The notes below the pieces were generated by a model. The model searched no databases. It saw only the letters and a list, made by a program, of their open reading frames with translations, and had not been told where the DNA came from. A stretch of 64,000 nt of DNA, taken from positions 110,521 through 174,520 of the forward strand of contig CAZFBA010000004.1 in NCBI GenBank assembly GCA_964517135.1, read 5' to 3'. Source of the stretch: CAZFBA01 sp964517135 (GTDB lineage Bacteria; Cyanobacteriota; Vampirovibrionia; JBFMGH01). This document shows, one piece after another, positions 25,952 to 35,177 of this stretch (the stretch's first letter is position 1; each line of letters starts with the position of its first letter). Position numbers and translations under genes: made by a program.

Positions 25952-26953
25952 TTATACCTTTGTCTTATTGAGAATGAGTGAATTAAGCATTGAAATGAGT
26001 GTAGCCTGCGGGTTAACATAACCCTTAAGCATATTTTTAGTAGTTTCTATTGTTTTAATCTGGTTTATAAGCTGTGAATAAAAAGATCCAGAGTTTATGG
26101 TATTTTTTAATTGCCGGTAATAAATAATTTGAATATATTCTACAAGGTTCTCTATGGATATTCCTTCAGTTTTAGCATAGTCAATAAGTTTTTTTGCAGT
26201 GTTTATAGAATCAAGTTCATTTTTAGGTGGCAGATAAGAGCTGATTTCCTGAAGATATTCTTCGGGTTCAACGATAATATCTCTTGCTCTGAGCAAAGGG
26301 ATCACCTGACAGCGTGAAACAATTGTGCTGAGCATATCATCAGTATCTTTTGTAATAAAGATAAACATTACATTGCCTGGTGGCTCTTCGATTGTTTTTA
26401 AGAGAATATTGGCTGTTTCAGAGGGGAAAGAATAGTAATTCAGGTGCATAGGTACCCAGTGTTCTCTTCCTTCAGTATTTTCAGGAGGGTTAACCCGACC
26501 CAAAAATCCTGCCCAGAGTTGATCTCTAACATCAGCTGGTAGTTTTTCGTCTTTTGCGCCCATAAAGATAATTACCCTATGATACTTTGAAGTGCTGATA
26601 AGCTCTTTCTGGATTAGGGCAGCCTGATTAACCTTAATAATGTTTTTTGTCCGGGTAATGTTACCATCTTTATTCTCATTTTTTGAGGGCAAGAAATCAA
26701 CAGGGCTAATTGTAATTATTGCCGGGTGGGAATTATTGTTGATCCATTTACAGTCTGTGCAGCTGTTACAGGGTATATCATCAACAGCATTCTGACAATT
26801 CAGTATTTTTGCGATATTTAATGCAAAATAATACTGAACAATTGCCTGTGCCTGTGTAAACATATAAGCCTGTGCCAGCTTATTAGTTTTAATAGCTGCA
26901 CTAAATAGCTTTGAGGCAAATGGCTGTTCTATTTTTAGCTGTTCACTGAACAT
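25952..26953 (-). CDS. holB: DNA polymerase III delta-prime subunit, divergent
   Basis: A 333-residue clamp-loader subunit. A zinc module (CQNAVDDIPCNSCTDCK) sits near residue 52, and ANILLKTIEEPPGNVMFI followed by TIVSRCQVIPL are the box motifs of DnaX/delta-prime. The P-loop is not recognisable, as usual for delta-prime. Between HRVIIFMGA and NILLKTIEEPP there are about 50 residues where other delta-prime proteins have roughly 15; the extra part (SRVNPP-like, GREHWVPMHLNYYSF) replaces the usual DExH-like segment. holA is directly upstream (9 bases), so both clamp-loader arms are made together. Confidence 0.85.
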   Translation of the reverse strand: MFSEQLKIEQPFASKLFSAAIKTNKLAQAYMFTQAQAIVQYYFALNIAKILNCQNAVDDIPCNSCTDCKWINNNSHPAIITISPVDFLPSKNENKDGNITRTKNIIKVNQAALIQKELISTSKYHRVIIFMGAKDEKLPADVRDQLWAGFLGRVNPPENTEGREHWVPMHLNYYSFPSETANILLKTIEEPPGNVMFIFITKDTDDMLSTIVSRCQVIPLLRARDIIVEPEEYLQEISSYLPPKNELDSINTAKKLIDYAKTEGISIENLVEYIQIIYYRQLKNTINSGSFYSQLINQIKTIETTKNMLKGYVNPQATLISMLNSLILNKTKV

Positions 26954-26962
26954 TTAGGTTTC

Positions 26963-28006
26963 CTATAGTGTCATAAGTATTTCCAGAGCAAGTTCTGCTT
27001 TTAGCTGGCCTGTTTTAATCTTATTTTCGTATTGTGTAAGCTGTTCTCTCAGGTGAGATAGCCTTTCTTCTGGTATATGTTTTATCTTATAGATGGCGTT
27101 TTTAATTACAAATGGGTGTATTCCAAGTTTTTGGGGTAGTTGTGTAGATGTATTGCCGTATTTCAGTTCCAGTTTAATGTGAAGCCACTGTGTCAGAAGT
27201 GTCTGTAGTGAGGCAATAAGTTTTACTGGATGGTCTTTATCCAGGATTTTTTCCAGTTCTTTTAAGGCATCATGTGTGTTTCCATAAACCCATTTTTCGA
27301 GAAGGTTAAATACATTGTCAAAACCAGAACAGAGAAGCATTACATGTTCCTTTTTAATGGTTTTACCTTCTCCTGCATAGGTAGCAAGTTTATTGAGTTC
27401 AGAGTTAAGCTTTCTTAATTCAGGGCCTGTATTTTCAAAAAGGGCTTTTGCGGCTTGCTGTTCTATTTTTACATTCATTTCTCTGGCTGCATCAATAATC
27501 CAGTCTGTTACTTTTTTTTCATCCCAGCTTTTAAAAGAATCAAATTGTTGAATAACAGCGTGTTTTATAAATGTTTTAGTAGTTTTTAATGTTTTATCTA
27601 TTTTCTTTTTTGAGTTTCTGGGAAATTCAACGACAAAAAGCAGGTTAATTCTGTCTGGTAGTTCAGGTATTAGTTCTAAAAGTTCTTTGACATCTCTATC
27701 AGAGGATGCAGGAGTACTGGTATCTTCTTCGGTATCTTTTTTTCTGGATTTTTTAGAAAAAATATTTAAATTTCGAACTTCAATGAGAACATCGCCAAAA
27801 CCCATAGGTAAAGTATTTAGTGCTTCATTAAGAGTTCTTAACTCTGGTTTGTCAAGTTTTTTATGATTAAATGTTGCCCAATCAGGGTCCAATATTTTAT
27901 TTCTTAGCTTTTTAACAGCTAATTCTATTGCAAATTCTTCTTCTCCCCAGTATAAATAAGTTGGCATAATTTTTTTTCCCGGGTAAAATAGAGTATCAAT
28001 GATCAT
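26963..28006 (-). CDS. holA: DNA polymerase III delta subunit
   Basis: A 347-residue protein of the HolA family. The N-terminus PTYLYWGEEEFAIELAV matches the delta ATPase-like domain opening, followed by the conserved INLLFVVEFPRNSKK region, the helical linker (GPELRKLNSELNKLATYAG) and the C-terminal collar domain (HPVKLIASLQTLLTQWLHIK). Delta opens the sliding clamp in the clamp loader. An internal ATG at 27967, with a weak GGGA site, would shorten the protein by 13 residues; the longer start agrees with the usual family length before the first strand. It precedes holB by 9 bases. Confidence 0.88.
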   Translation of the reverse strand: MIIDTLFYPGKKIMPTYLYWGEEEFAIELAVKKLRNKILDPDWATFNHKKLDKPELRTLNEALNTLPMGFGDVLIEVRNLNIFSKKSRKKDTEEDTSTPASSDRDVKELLELIPELPDRINLLFVVEFPRNSKKKIDKTLKTTKTFIKHAVIQQFDSFKSWDEKKVTDWIIDAAREMNVKIEQQAAKALFENTGPELRKLNSELNKLATYAGEGKTIKKEHVMLLCSGFDNVFNLLEKWVYGNTHDALKELEKILDKDHPVKLIASLQTLLTQWLHIKLELKYGNTSTQLPQKLGIHPFVIKNAIYKIKHIPEERLSHLREQLTQYENKIKTGQLKAELALEILMTL

Positions 28007-28103
28007 ACAACAAAAATTTAAGTATCGATACCCTTTTTATAAGAGTGTTAAGCTGCTCTAAAAGTCAACCGGTAAAACCAATAAACTTATTGAGGATTAG
28101 CAG

Positions 28104-28898
28104 ATGTCAGGTTTAATAGCCTTATTAACAGATTTTGGCCTTAAAGATCCTTTTGTTGGAGTCATGAAAGGGGTGATATATGGTATAGCACCTGATATCA
28201 GAGTAATAGATATAACACATTCTATCAATCCTCAAGATATAAAAAGTGCAGCCTGGGTTCTGGCAACAAGTTATAGCTATTTTCCGGAAAATACGATATT
28301 TGTTTGTGTTGTTGATCCAGGTGTTGGTGGTATCAGGGATATAGTTCTGGTGAAAACCTGCATGCACTACTTTTTAGCTCCTGATAATGGGATTCTTTCT
28401 TACATACTTAAAAATGATACTATTGATGAGGTAATAAAGCTTGATAACAAGGATTTCTGGCTTGATAATATCAGCAATACATTTCACGGACGTGATATTT
28501 TTGCTCCGGTTGCGGCTTTTCTGTCGCAGAAAAATTATGATGTTAATATATTTGGATCCAAAAAACCACAGGAAGAGCTTGTTAAATTAGATCTAAAATC
28601 TCCTGAATATTTAAAGAACTCTATAACAGGTTCTGTTGTATATATAGATAACTTTGGAAACCTTATTACAGACATACCTGGTAGCTGGATTGCTGATAAT
28701 AAAATACTAACAACTATTAATGATGTTAAAATTAAAGGACTAAAAAATGCTTATGGTGCTGTTGAATCTGGAGAGCTATTGATACTTATAGGTTCACATA
28801 ATTGTATTGAAATTTCTGCTCGAAATGACAGTGCAGCAGCTTTTTTGAAAGTTGAAACTGGCCAGAAAGTGCGAATAGATCTTTTAGATGATTTTTGA
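28104..28898 (+). CDS. SAM hydroxide adenosyltransferase (S-adenosylmethionine hydrolase, DUF62)
   Basis: A 264-residue enzyme of the DUF62/fluorinase superfamily. LLTDFGLKDPFVGVMKGV carries the SAM-binding Asp, IDITHSINPQDI and VVDPGVGG are the family signatures, and FHGRDIFAPVAA holds the conserved His/Arg/Asp. It converts SAM and water to adenosine and methionine. The fluorinase-specific loop cannot be judged here, but ordinary hydrolases are far commoner. Located alone between divergent holA and a small secreted-protein gene. Confidence 0.92.
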   Translation: MSGLIALLTDFGLKDPFVGVMKGVIYGIAPDIRVIDITHSINPQDIKSAAWVLATSYSYFPENTIFVCVVDPGVGGIRDIVLVKTCMHYFLAPDNGILSYILKNDTIDEVIKLDNKDFWLDNISNTFHGRDIFAPVAAFLSQKNYDVNIFGSKKPQEELVKLDLKSPEYLKNSITGSVVYIDNFGNLITDIPGSWIADNKILTTINDVKIKGLKNAYGAVESGELLILIGSHNCIEISARNDSAAAFLKVETGQKVRIDLLDDF

Positions 28899-28935
28899 TT
28901 TAAACTTGTGATATATTATATTTTGAGGAAGATTT

Positions 28936-29430
28936 TTGTCGGGTGTAAATTCAACAATGAATAAAAAAATAATTTTGTTTTTGACATTTTTATTGCTTTT
29001 AGCACCATTTGCAATGGCAGGTGAAGTAAGTAGAAATGATGTGCAGGTTTTTTTTCTGCAATCACCTAAGAATGCTGTTTATTCATCCGGCTGGCACAAA
29101 CATTTTTTAAATAAGAAGGTTCAATGGACGGGATCAATCTTTTCTATTCAGTACCAAAAGGACTTTAACAGAACTGAAGTTACCCTGAAAATCTTACCAG
29201 GAACAATGATGTATGATACTATTGTCTATGTACCCGGTAATATTTCTGAGAAATTTGAGCCAGGAGAAGAGGTAGCCTTTTCCGGGTCTATAACACGAGG
29301 TGTTGATATGCTCGGAGTCAAAGAAGTTCAAGTTCATGTTGGCCGCAACCTTGGTGATCGCTTCGGTAATTATGTTTTTTCTGAACAGGGTATGGTTAAC
29401 GTCCATTTTCTTAAGCCAGAACAAGAATAG
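28936..29430 (+). CDS. small secreted protein of unknown function
   Basis: A 164-residue protein beginning at TTG (GAGGA 8 bases upstream); an in-frame ATG at 28957 would give the shorter start MNKKIILFLTFLLLLAPFA. Both versions carry a clear signal peptide with cleavage after AMA. The mature domain of about 135 residues is predicted beta-rich (VQWTGSIFSIQYQ, EVAFSGSITRG) and could be an OB-like fold, comparable to periplasmic tRNA_anti-like domains, but I cannot assign it firmly. It may be co-transcribed with the SAM hydrolase gene, 37 bases upstream. Confidence 0.7.
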   Translation: MSGVNSTMNKKIILFLTFLLLLAPFAMAGEVSRNDVQVFFLQSPKNAVYSSGWHKHFLNKKVQWTGSIFSIQYQKDFNRTEVTLKILPGTMMYDTIVYVPGNISEKFEPGEEVAFSGSITRGVDMLGVKEVQVHVGRNLGDRFGNYVFSEQGMVNVHFLKPEQE

Positions 29431-29450
29431 AGTAGCGGTAAGTCTTAAAA

Positions 29451-30452
29451 TTAAAGGCCTTTCAGTTTAAGGTCTTTAGAAAAGTGACATCTGGCAAAAT
29501 GACCGGGTGCTTTTTCTTCCAGTACAGGTTCTTCAATCATACATTTGGCCTGCACATAACGGCATCTGGTATGAAATTTACAGCCAGGTGGCGGGTTTTC
29601 AGGTGATGGGACATCACCTTCAAGTAAAATCCTATTGGAACGATCCAGCCGTGGGTCCGGGATGGGGATAGCACTGAGTAAAGCTTCGGTATAAGGATGC
29701 ATTGGGTTTTTATAGAGATTTTCTCCCGTAGCAAGCTCAACGATATAACCCAGGTACATAACTGCTACACGGTCACTTACATACTGAACAACACTTAAAT
29801 TATGTGAAATGAAAAGGTATGTCAGATCTAATTCTCTTTTAAGATCCTCCATCAGGTTAATAATCTGTGCTTGAATGCTGACATCAAGAGCACTTACTGG
29901 TTCATCAGCAACAATAAACCGGGGATCAAGAGCAAGGGCCCTTGCAATGCCTATACGCTGTCTTTGTCCGCCAGAAAACTCGTGAGGAAAACGTTCTGCC
30001 ATATAGGAGGCAATGCCTACCATATCCATCAGTTCTTTTACTCGCTGTTCGATTTTCCCCTTATGGCATATTTTATGAATGATAAGGGGCTCTGCGATAA
30101 TGTCTTTAATGCTCATTCTTGGGTCAAGGCTGGCAAAAGGGTTTTGAAAGATAATCTGCATTTTCCTTCTGATACTTTTAAGTTCTTGTTTTTGAGAATG
30201 GAAGATATTTTTTCCATCCAGTAAAACCTGACCTTCGCTTGGTTTAAGAAGATTTAATATACAGCGCCCAGCCGTTGACTTGCCACAACCGGATTCACCC
30301 ACAAGACCAAGTGTTTCACCCTTATATATATCAAAATTTATATTATTAACTGCCTTAACATAGCCGACAGTCTTATTAAAAAACCCTTTTTTAACAGGAA
30401 AATGCTTTGTCAGGTTCTTTATTTTTAGAAGTGGTTCTTTTTTCTTGTTCAT
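29451..30452 (-). CDS. oligopeptide/dipeptide ABC transporter ATP-binding protein (OppF/DppF type)
   Basis: A 333-residue ATPase with Walker A GESGCGKST, Q-loop FQNPFASLDPR, signature FSGGQRQRIGIARAL, Walker B FIVADEPVSALD and the C-terminal oligo_HPY domain (HPYTEALLSAIPIPDP and CKFHTRC). These identify the OppF/DppF subgroup, which energises peptide or nickel uptake. The normal partners (binding protein, two permeases, OppD) are not next to it, so the system must be split across the genome or this subunit is shared. Confidence 0.93.
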   Translation of the reverse strand: MNKKKEPLLKIKNLTKHFPVKKGFFNKTVGYVKAVNNINFDIYKGETLGLVGESGCGKSTAGRCILNLLKPSEGQVLLDGKNIFHSQKQELKSIRRKMQIIFQNPFASLDPRMSIKDIIAEPLIIHKICHKGKIEQRVKELMDMVGIASYMAERFPHEFSGGQRQRIGIARALALDPRFIVADEPVSALDVSIQAQIINLMEDLKRELDLTYLFISHNLSVVQYVSDRVAVMYLGYIVELATGENLYKNPMHPYTEALLSAIPIPDPRLDRSNRILLEGDVPSPENPPPGCKFHTRCRYVQAKCMIEEPVLEEKAPGHFARCHFSKDLKLKGL

Positions 30453-30571
30453 TTTTTTGACCCTTTACCTACTGAATCATATTATAAATGTTCGAGAAGA
30501 TAAAGGATAAAGCATCAATTGTAGTTTTTACCTCTCCGTGGCAAACTGCAAAATGCCTGTTAAAAGTAAGG

Positions 30572-32149
30572 TCAGGCTGTTTTGTTTTCTAATATGTCTG
30601 TAAATGCTATAGCTTTAAGTTTTTCAATATCTGGTAATTCTCTGATATCACGGCCTCTAGTGTAGTCTTCAACCACTTTCTTAATTACTGGTAATATATC
30701 TTTTTTAAAACTTACATTATCTTTGGATTTAAAGCCAGCTGCGTTTTTATGTCCGCCACCACTGCCATACTGTGGTTCTAGGGCATTAATAACTTTTAAT
30801 GCAAGGTTATTGCAGAATACATGGCCATTCTGATACATTTCTCCATTGTAGGTATCATAACCATAGGATCTTGCAGCAAGGTAAGTATTTTTACCGCTTT
30901 TGTTTGCAATTATCCATATGCCGCTATTATTGTCATTCATTAGCTTTTCAGCCATCTCCGATTTAAATATTCTGTAGACGACATTTCCTTTGAGCCATTT
31001 TTCAGGGGCCTCTTTGGCCATTTTATTCAGTGCTGAGTATTTATGGATATATATATATCCCATAGGGTCATTTTTAGTTGGTGTTTTCACCTCTATACCA
31101 TCTACTTTTTCTTTCCCATCAATTATATTTCTAATTTTATGGATTAAAGCCTGGTCAAGGACAGGCATAGATACGCATTTTGTTGTATCAATTTCTTCTT
31201 TTGGTATATCACAGTTATTAATAAGCCAGTCAAAGTCATATCGAGTTTTGCTTATTTGTTTTCCTGTTTTGTCAGTTACTTTATCGTAAGATAGCCTGTT
31301 AAAGCGGGTTTTGTCAACTTCTCCTTTTGGGTGGGTTGTGCCTCCTGCATCGGTAATGATTCCTGTTGCAACTGATAGTCTATAGTTATGGTTAAAATTA
31401 GGGTTGTAACCTGGTATTGATCTTTTTTTAGATTCTTTGACAAGCTCTTGATCCAGTTCTGAAACCATCTCAGCAGCTGAGGCTCTTAATTCTCTCCAGT
31501 ATAAAACGTTATCTTCTTTTATGCCTCTGCTTTTAAGTTGTTTTAGCCACATGTCGTAGTTTGTAGGTCCTTTTTTATCGTCGGAGTGGTGATCAATGAT
31601 AATTATCTTTTTGGGACTTGTTTTACAGATTAGATCGAGCATTTTGTTAGTATTATGATTTTTGTTCTCATTAAGTAAAGCAGGTTCACCAGTATCTGTA
31701 ATAACAGCTATATCAGATTTTTTAATAGATTCAAGGTGTTCAGGTTTTTGAATGTAGTCATTGGCTTTAAGGGCCGGGTCAGGTGAGGGTAGATATTGAA
31801 ACGATTTTTTAGGTCGAAAGTCAATAACAGAATGAACTTGTTTGCCCATGCTTTCTAAAATGCCGGCAATACCAAGGTTTGAGCCATATGCATCACCATC
31901 AGGATAGCTATGTGAAGTGACAATAGCTACTTTATTATTAGGATCTGTTAATACATCAAGTATCTTAGTCTCTATTTCTGTTAGATGCTTTGACCAGCCA
32001 AAACTTATAAGGTTGTTTCCTGGAAGAGTTTTTCCGAAAAGCACTTTAGCAAGTTGTTTTTTTGCGTTAGACTGATCAACAGCTTTTTTTGCTGGTTTAT
32101 GGTGTATATTATTTCTGTAATTGTAGTTATTTGTAATATTTGTAATCAC
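30572..32149 (-). CDS. DHH/DHHA1-family phosphoesterase with N-terminal leader
   Basis: A 525-residue protein. Residues ~60-290 are a DHH domain: SHSYPDGDAYGSN (motif I), VITDTGEP (motif II), IIIDHHSDD (motif III) and GIITDAGG (motif IV), which together bind two metal ions. The DHHA1 domain ends with YGSGGGHKNAAGF. Members include RecJ, NrnA-type nanoRNases and cyclic-dinucleotide phosphodiesterases; spacing favours the NrnA/GdpP-like DHH-DHHA1 group, but a long insert makes it larger than NrnA (~320 residues). The first ~50 residues are Asn/Lys-rich with no signal peptide and run into LISFGWSK (residues 47-54), comparable to the FxG motifs of other leaders here. Confidence 0.85.
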   Translation of the reverse strand: MITNITNNYNYRNNIHHKPAKKAVDQSNAKKQLAKVLFGKTLPGNNLISFGWSKHLTEIETKILDVLTDPNNKVAIVTSHSYPDGDAYGSNLGIAGILESMGKQVHSVIDFRPKKSFQYLPSPDPALKANDYIQKPEHLESIKKSDIAVITDTGEPALLNENKNHNTNKMLDLICKTSPKKIIIIDHHSDDKKGPTNYDMWLKQLKSRGIKEDNVLYWRELRASAAEMVSELDQELVKESKKRSIPGYNPNFNHNYRLSVATGIITDAGGTTHPKGEVDKTRFNRLSYDKVTDKTGKQISKTRYDFDWLINNCDIPKEEIDTTKCVSMPVLDQALIHKIRNIIDGKEKVDGIEVKTPTKNDPMGYIYIHKYSALNKMAKEAPEKWLKGNVVYRIFKSEMAEKLMNDNNSGIWIIANKSGKNTYLAARSYGYDTYNGEMYQNGHVFCNNLALKVINALEPQYGSGGGHKNAAGFKSKDNVSFKKDILPVIKKVVEDYTRGRDIRELPDIEKLKAIAFTDILENKTA

Positions 32150-32691
32150 TCAATCCCCCTGATGTTTTCTCTTTATTTAATTATTATAGTTGAATATTTT
32201 ATTTTAGAGACGTATTGCTTAATTTTGAAACCAGGAAGTTTTTAGATAAGCAAAGCCTTTAACATTAAATCAAAACCAGTAAAGATAATTTTGTGATAGC
32301 AAATGAAAAAAAAGTTTTTTTGTCAGAAATAAATTGTAAGACACATATAAATTATAATTTTTCAAAATTCTAAAATTCTGACTGCAAATAAAATAAGCAT
32401 TCTTTAAAAAGCTTTATTCTTAACATACAAAACCTTTTAAGATTATGAATCTAAGTTTCAATAATCATTGAAATTATTTACTTGTTAATTTATTCTAAAA
32501 GTCTTTTGCCTGTTGACAATACAAATTTACAGGTAATATTCAGTAAGAATTTGATTTAAATTTCGTCATGTTTAGAGTAAACTTTCAGGTAAACTCATGA
32601 CTTTCGGGAAAAAGATAAACCCTAACGTTAACGTAAATGTTATGCTAAAATAAATAATAATCATTCTTAAAATTCCAGAGGAGAATAATAT
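32150..32691. other. intergenic region upstream of nifU
   Basis: A divergent spacer of about 540 bases, very AT-rich, with no believable ORF. It holds a candidate promoter (32513-32539) and a partly palindromic AACGTTAACGT stretch near 32629. I found no riboswitch or RNA gene. Confidence 0.45.
32513..32539 (+). promoter_or_regulatory. candidate promoter for nifU-nifS
   Basis: A perfect TTGACA (32513-32518) is followed after 15 bases by TAATAT (32534-32539). The spacer is short of the optimal 17 and the site is 150 bases from the ATG, so this is only a candidate. Confidence 0.35.
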
Positions 32692-33525
32692 ATGTGGAAC
32701 TATACAGAGAAAGTTAAAGAATACTATCGAGAGCCCAAAAATGTTGGTGAAATCGAAAATGCAGATGCAACAGGCGAAGTAGGTAGTCTTGCCTGTGGTG
32801 ATAGTATGAAGCTTACTCTCAAAATCGAAAATGGCAAAGTTGTTGATGCAAAGTTTTTAACGTTTGGATGTGGGTCTGCTGTAGCATCAGCAAGTGCTCT
32901 TACAGAGATGATCATTGGTAAAACTGTTGAAGAAGCTAAAAAAATTACCAATCAGGATATTGTAAGGTATCTTGGTGGATTGCCAGATGAAAAAATGCAC
33001 TGTTCTGTTATGGGTCAAGAAGCTCTGGAAGCCGCTTTTGATGATTATGAAGGTAAAGACCCTAATGGTAAAGATATAAGGGATCCTATTATCTGTAAAT
33101 GCTTTGGTGTAAAAGAATCTACGATTAGAGAAGTAATAAGAGAAAACAATCTAACCTCTATTGAAGAAGTTACTAATTATAGCAAAGCCGGTGGTGGCTG
33201 CGGTATGTGTGATAAAGATATTGCTAAAATACTTTCAGAAGAAAGAAACGTCGAACCTGTTAGACCTAAAGCACTTTCAAATCTAACTAAAGTTCAGCAA
33301 ATCATGGTTGTTAATGACATAATGGAAAAGTATGTGGCTGTTGAACTAAGAAAAGATAATGGAGATATAGAACTTGTAGATATTGAACTCCCTGAAATAT
33401 TTGTTAAGCTTAAAGGTGCCTGTCAGGGATGCCGCAGTAGCCAGATTACACTCAAAAATTTCGTAGAGTTTACCCTTAAAGAGCATATTAGAGACGAAAT
33501 TGAAATTATTGAAGTTACAGAATAG
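32692..33525 (+). CDS. nifU: NifU-type iron-sulphur cluster scaffold, three-domain form
   Basis: A 277-residue protein with all three NifU domains. The IscU-like scaffold has Cys35, Cys60 and Cys104; the central Bfd-like [2Fe-2S] domain has Cys135, Cys137, Cys170 and Cys173 (ICKCFGV and GGGCGMC); the C-terminal Nfu domain has Cys244 and Cys247 (GACQGCRSS). It assembles clusters from sulphur supplied by the cysteine desulphurase encoded 14 bases downstream. No nitrogenase genes are near, so this full-length NifU probably serves general Fe-S biogenesis here. Confidence 0.95.
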   Translation: MWNYTEKVKEYYREPKNVGEIENADATGEVGSLACGDSMKLTLKIENGKVVDAKFLTFGCGSAVASASALTEMIIGKTVEEAKKITNQDIVRYLGGLPDEKMHCSVMGQEALEAAFDDYEGKDPNGKDIRDPIICKCFGVKESTIREVIRENNLTSIEEVTNYSKAGGGCGMCDKDIAKILSEERNVEPVRPKALSNLTKVQQIMVVNDIMEKYVAVELRKDNGDIELVDIELPEIFVKLKGACQGCRSSQITLKNFVEFTLKEHIRDEIEIIEVTE

Positions 33526-33539
33526 CCCGGAGAAACAGT

Positions 33540-34772
33540 ATGGATAAATCTCAAAATGTTATATATGCTGATAATAATGCAACAACAAAGATAGATGAAC
33601 GTGTTCTTGAAGTAATGATGCCTTATTTGACAGATGAGTATGGAAATCCTTCAAGTATGCATGATTTCGGAGGACGTGTTGCAAGTGCTGTTGATAAGGC
33701 CCGGGAACAGGTTGCAAACTCTCTGGGTGCAATATCCTCAGAGATTTTTTTTACTAGCTGTGGCTCTGAAAGTAACAATATGGCACTGCGAAGCATTCTT
33801 GAAACTATGCCAGAAAAGCGTCATGTCATTACAACAAGGGTTGAACATCCCTGCGTACTGAATGTTGTTAAATGGCTTGAAAGAGAGCAACACTACAAAG
33901 CTGTATACCTGGGGGTCGACAACAAGGGAAACCTTAATATGGAAGAATTAAAGGCATCTATAACTCCTAAGACTGCTATGGTTAGCATTATGTGGGCAAA
34001 TAATGAGACAGGTGTCCTTTTCCCTGTTGAAGATATTGCCCGTATGATAAAGGAAAAGAACCCCCATACAATTGTACATGTTGATGGGGTACAGGCTCTG
34101 GGCAAAATACCTGTTAATATGAAGAATAATTACATCGATATGCTCAGTATTTCAGGACATAAAGTTCATGCTCCTAAAGGTATTGGTGCTCTATACGTCA
34201 GAAGAGGAACTCCGGTAGTGCCCTTTATAATTGGTGGCCATCAGGAAAGAGGAAAAAGGGCTGGAACTGAAAATGTTGCCTTTATTGCAGGTCTGGGCAA
34301 AGCCTGTGAACTGGCTAATGAAAGCCTGAACGACGAATTAATAAGAGTAAAATCCATGAGAGATAGACTTGAAGAGGCTATTCTTACCAATGTTCACAAT
34401 GCAAGATTAAATGGAGACAGTGAAAACAGGGTTTCTAATACATCAAACATCAGTTTTGAATATATAGAAGGTGAGTTGATATTGCTGCACCTTAGTGATA
34501 CAGGTATTTGTGCGAGTTCAGGCAGTGCATGTACCAGTGGTAGCCTGGAACCCAGTCATGTCCTGAGAGCAATGGGTGTTCCTTTTACGGCTATTCATGG
34601 TAGTGTACGCTTTAGCTTCAGTCGTTTTAATACAAATGATGAAGTTGACTATATTATTGATCAGTTACCGGGTATTATACAAAAATTGTCGAATATATCG
34701 CCTTATCGCAGGGAAATAGAGAAATTGCGTGTTGAATGTAAAAATATGACAGGTATTCCACAAAGTGTTTAG
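33540..34772 (+). CDS. nifS: cysteine desulphurase, NifS/IscS type
   Basis: A 410-residue class V PLP enzyme. SISGHKVHAPKG carries Schiff-base Lys208 and SSGSACTSGS carries the persulphide Cys331 on the mobile loop of group I desulphurases. VEHPCVLN and HVDGVQALGKI are PLP-contact segments. It takes sulphur from cysteine and hands it to NifU. Co-transcribed with nifU. The NifS name follows context; IscS would be equally valid biochemically. Confidence 0.95.
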   Translation: MDKSQNVIYADNNATTKIDERVLEVMMPYLTDEYGNPSSMHDFGGRVASAVDKAREQVANSLGAISSEIFFTSCGSESNNMALRSILETMPEKRHVITTRVEHPCVLNVVKWLEREQHYKAVYLGVDNKGNLNMEELKASITPKTAMVSIMWANNETGVLFPVEDIARMIKEKNPHTIVHVDGVQALGKIPVNMKNNYIDMLSISGHKVHAPKGIGALYVRRGTPVVPFIIGGHQERGKRAGTENVAFIAGLGKACELANESLNDELIRVKSMRDRLEEAILTNVHNARLNGDSENRVSNTSNISFEYIEGELILLHLSDTGICASSGSACTSGSLEPSHVLRAMGVPFTAIHGSVRFSFSRFNTNDEVDYIIDQLPGIIQKLSNISPYRREIEKLRVECKNMTGIPQSV

Positions 34773-34897
34773 TTGTCAGAAACCTTTGTGAAAAACTTTG
34801 AGTTTTTTTTGATTATTGTAAAGATGAAGTCATTTTGTAAAAATTGTTTTATAATAGTAAAAGTTGTTAGCAAAGAAAAACAAGAGTGGAAAAGATT

Positions 34898-35158
34898 ATG
34901 AGCTTTGATCACAGGGAAATTGTTATCTGGTTTTCAAAAATGATTGCAACGGTTATAAACTGGTGTATTATGATAGTAGCAATTATAGCTGTTGGCGTTG
35001 TTATCTGGGGCTTTTATATATTTATCTTTAAACCCTATAAGCCTGGAGAAGAACCCTATAGAGACTGGATTAGAGGCAAAAAGAAGCCTGCACAGAGTTC
35101 GTATGTATTGCCTTATGATGTTAATAATTTCTATACACCCCTTAAATATTTAAGTTAA
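34898..35158 (+). CDS. small membrane protein of unknown function
   Basis: An 86-residue protein from the ATG at 34898, which has GAGTGG 8 bases upstream (a GTG at 34886 would add four residues). One long hydrophobic segment (about residues 14-43) is followed by a basic, Pro/Tyr-rich tail with KPYKPGEEPYRDWIRGKKKP. The tail is presumably cytoplasmic by the positive-inside rule. No family recognised. It sits 19 bases ahead of rarA and may be co-transcribed with it. Confidence 0.6.
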   Translation: MSFDHREIVIWFSKMIATVINWCIMIVAIIAVGVVIWGFYIFIFKPYKPGEEPYRDWIRGKKKPAQSSYVLPYDVNNFYTPLKYLS

Positions 35159-35177
35159 GCTGTTGCGATAGCCATTT

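Noticed and set aside
32640..32690. Possible Fur box (AATAATAATCATT) before nifU
   Set aside because: Only a partial match to the 19-base consensus, and such strings are common in AT-rich DNA.
32692..34772. Nitrogen fixation locus
   Set aside because: NifU and NifS are present without any nitrogenase or nif assembly gene; full-length NifU also serves general Fe-S assembly.
34791..34810. Terminator after nifS
   Set aside because: Stem AAAAACT/AGTTTTT is AT-only and too weak to call, though T-rich sequence follows.
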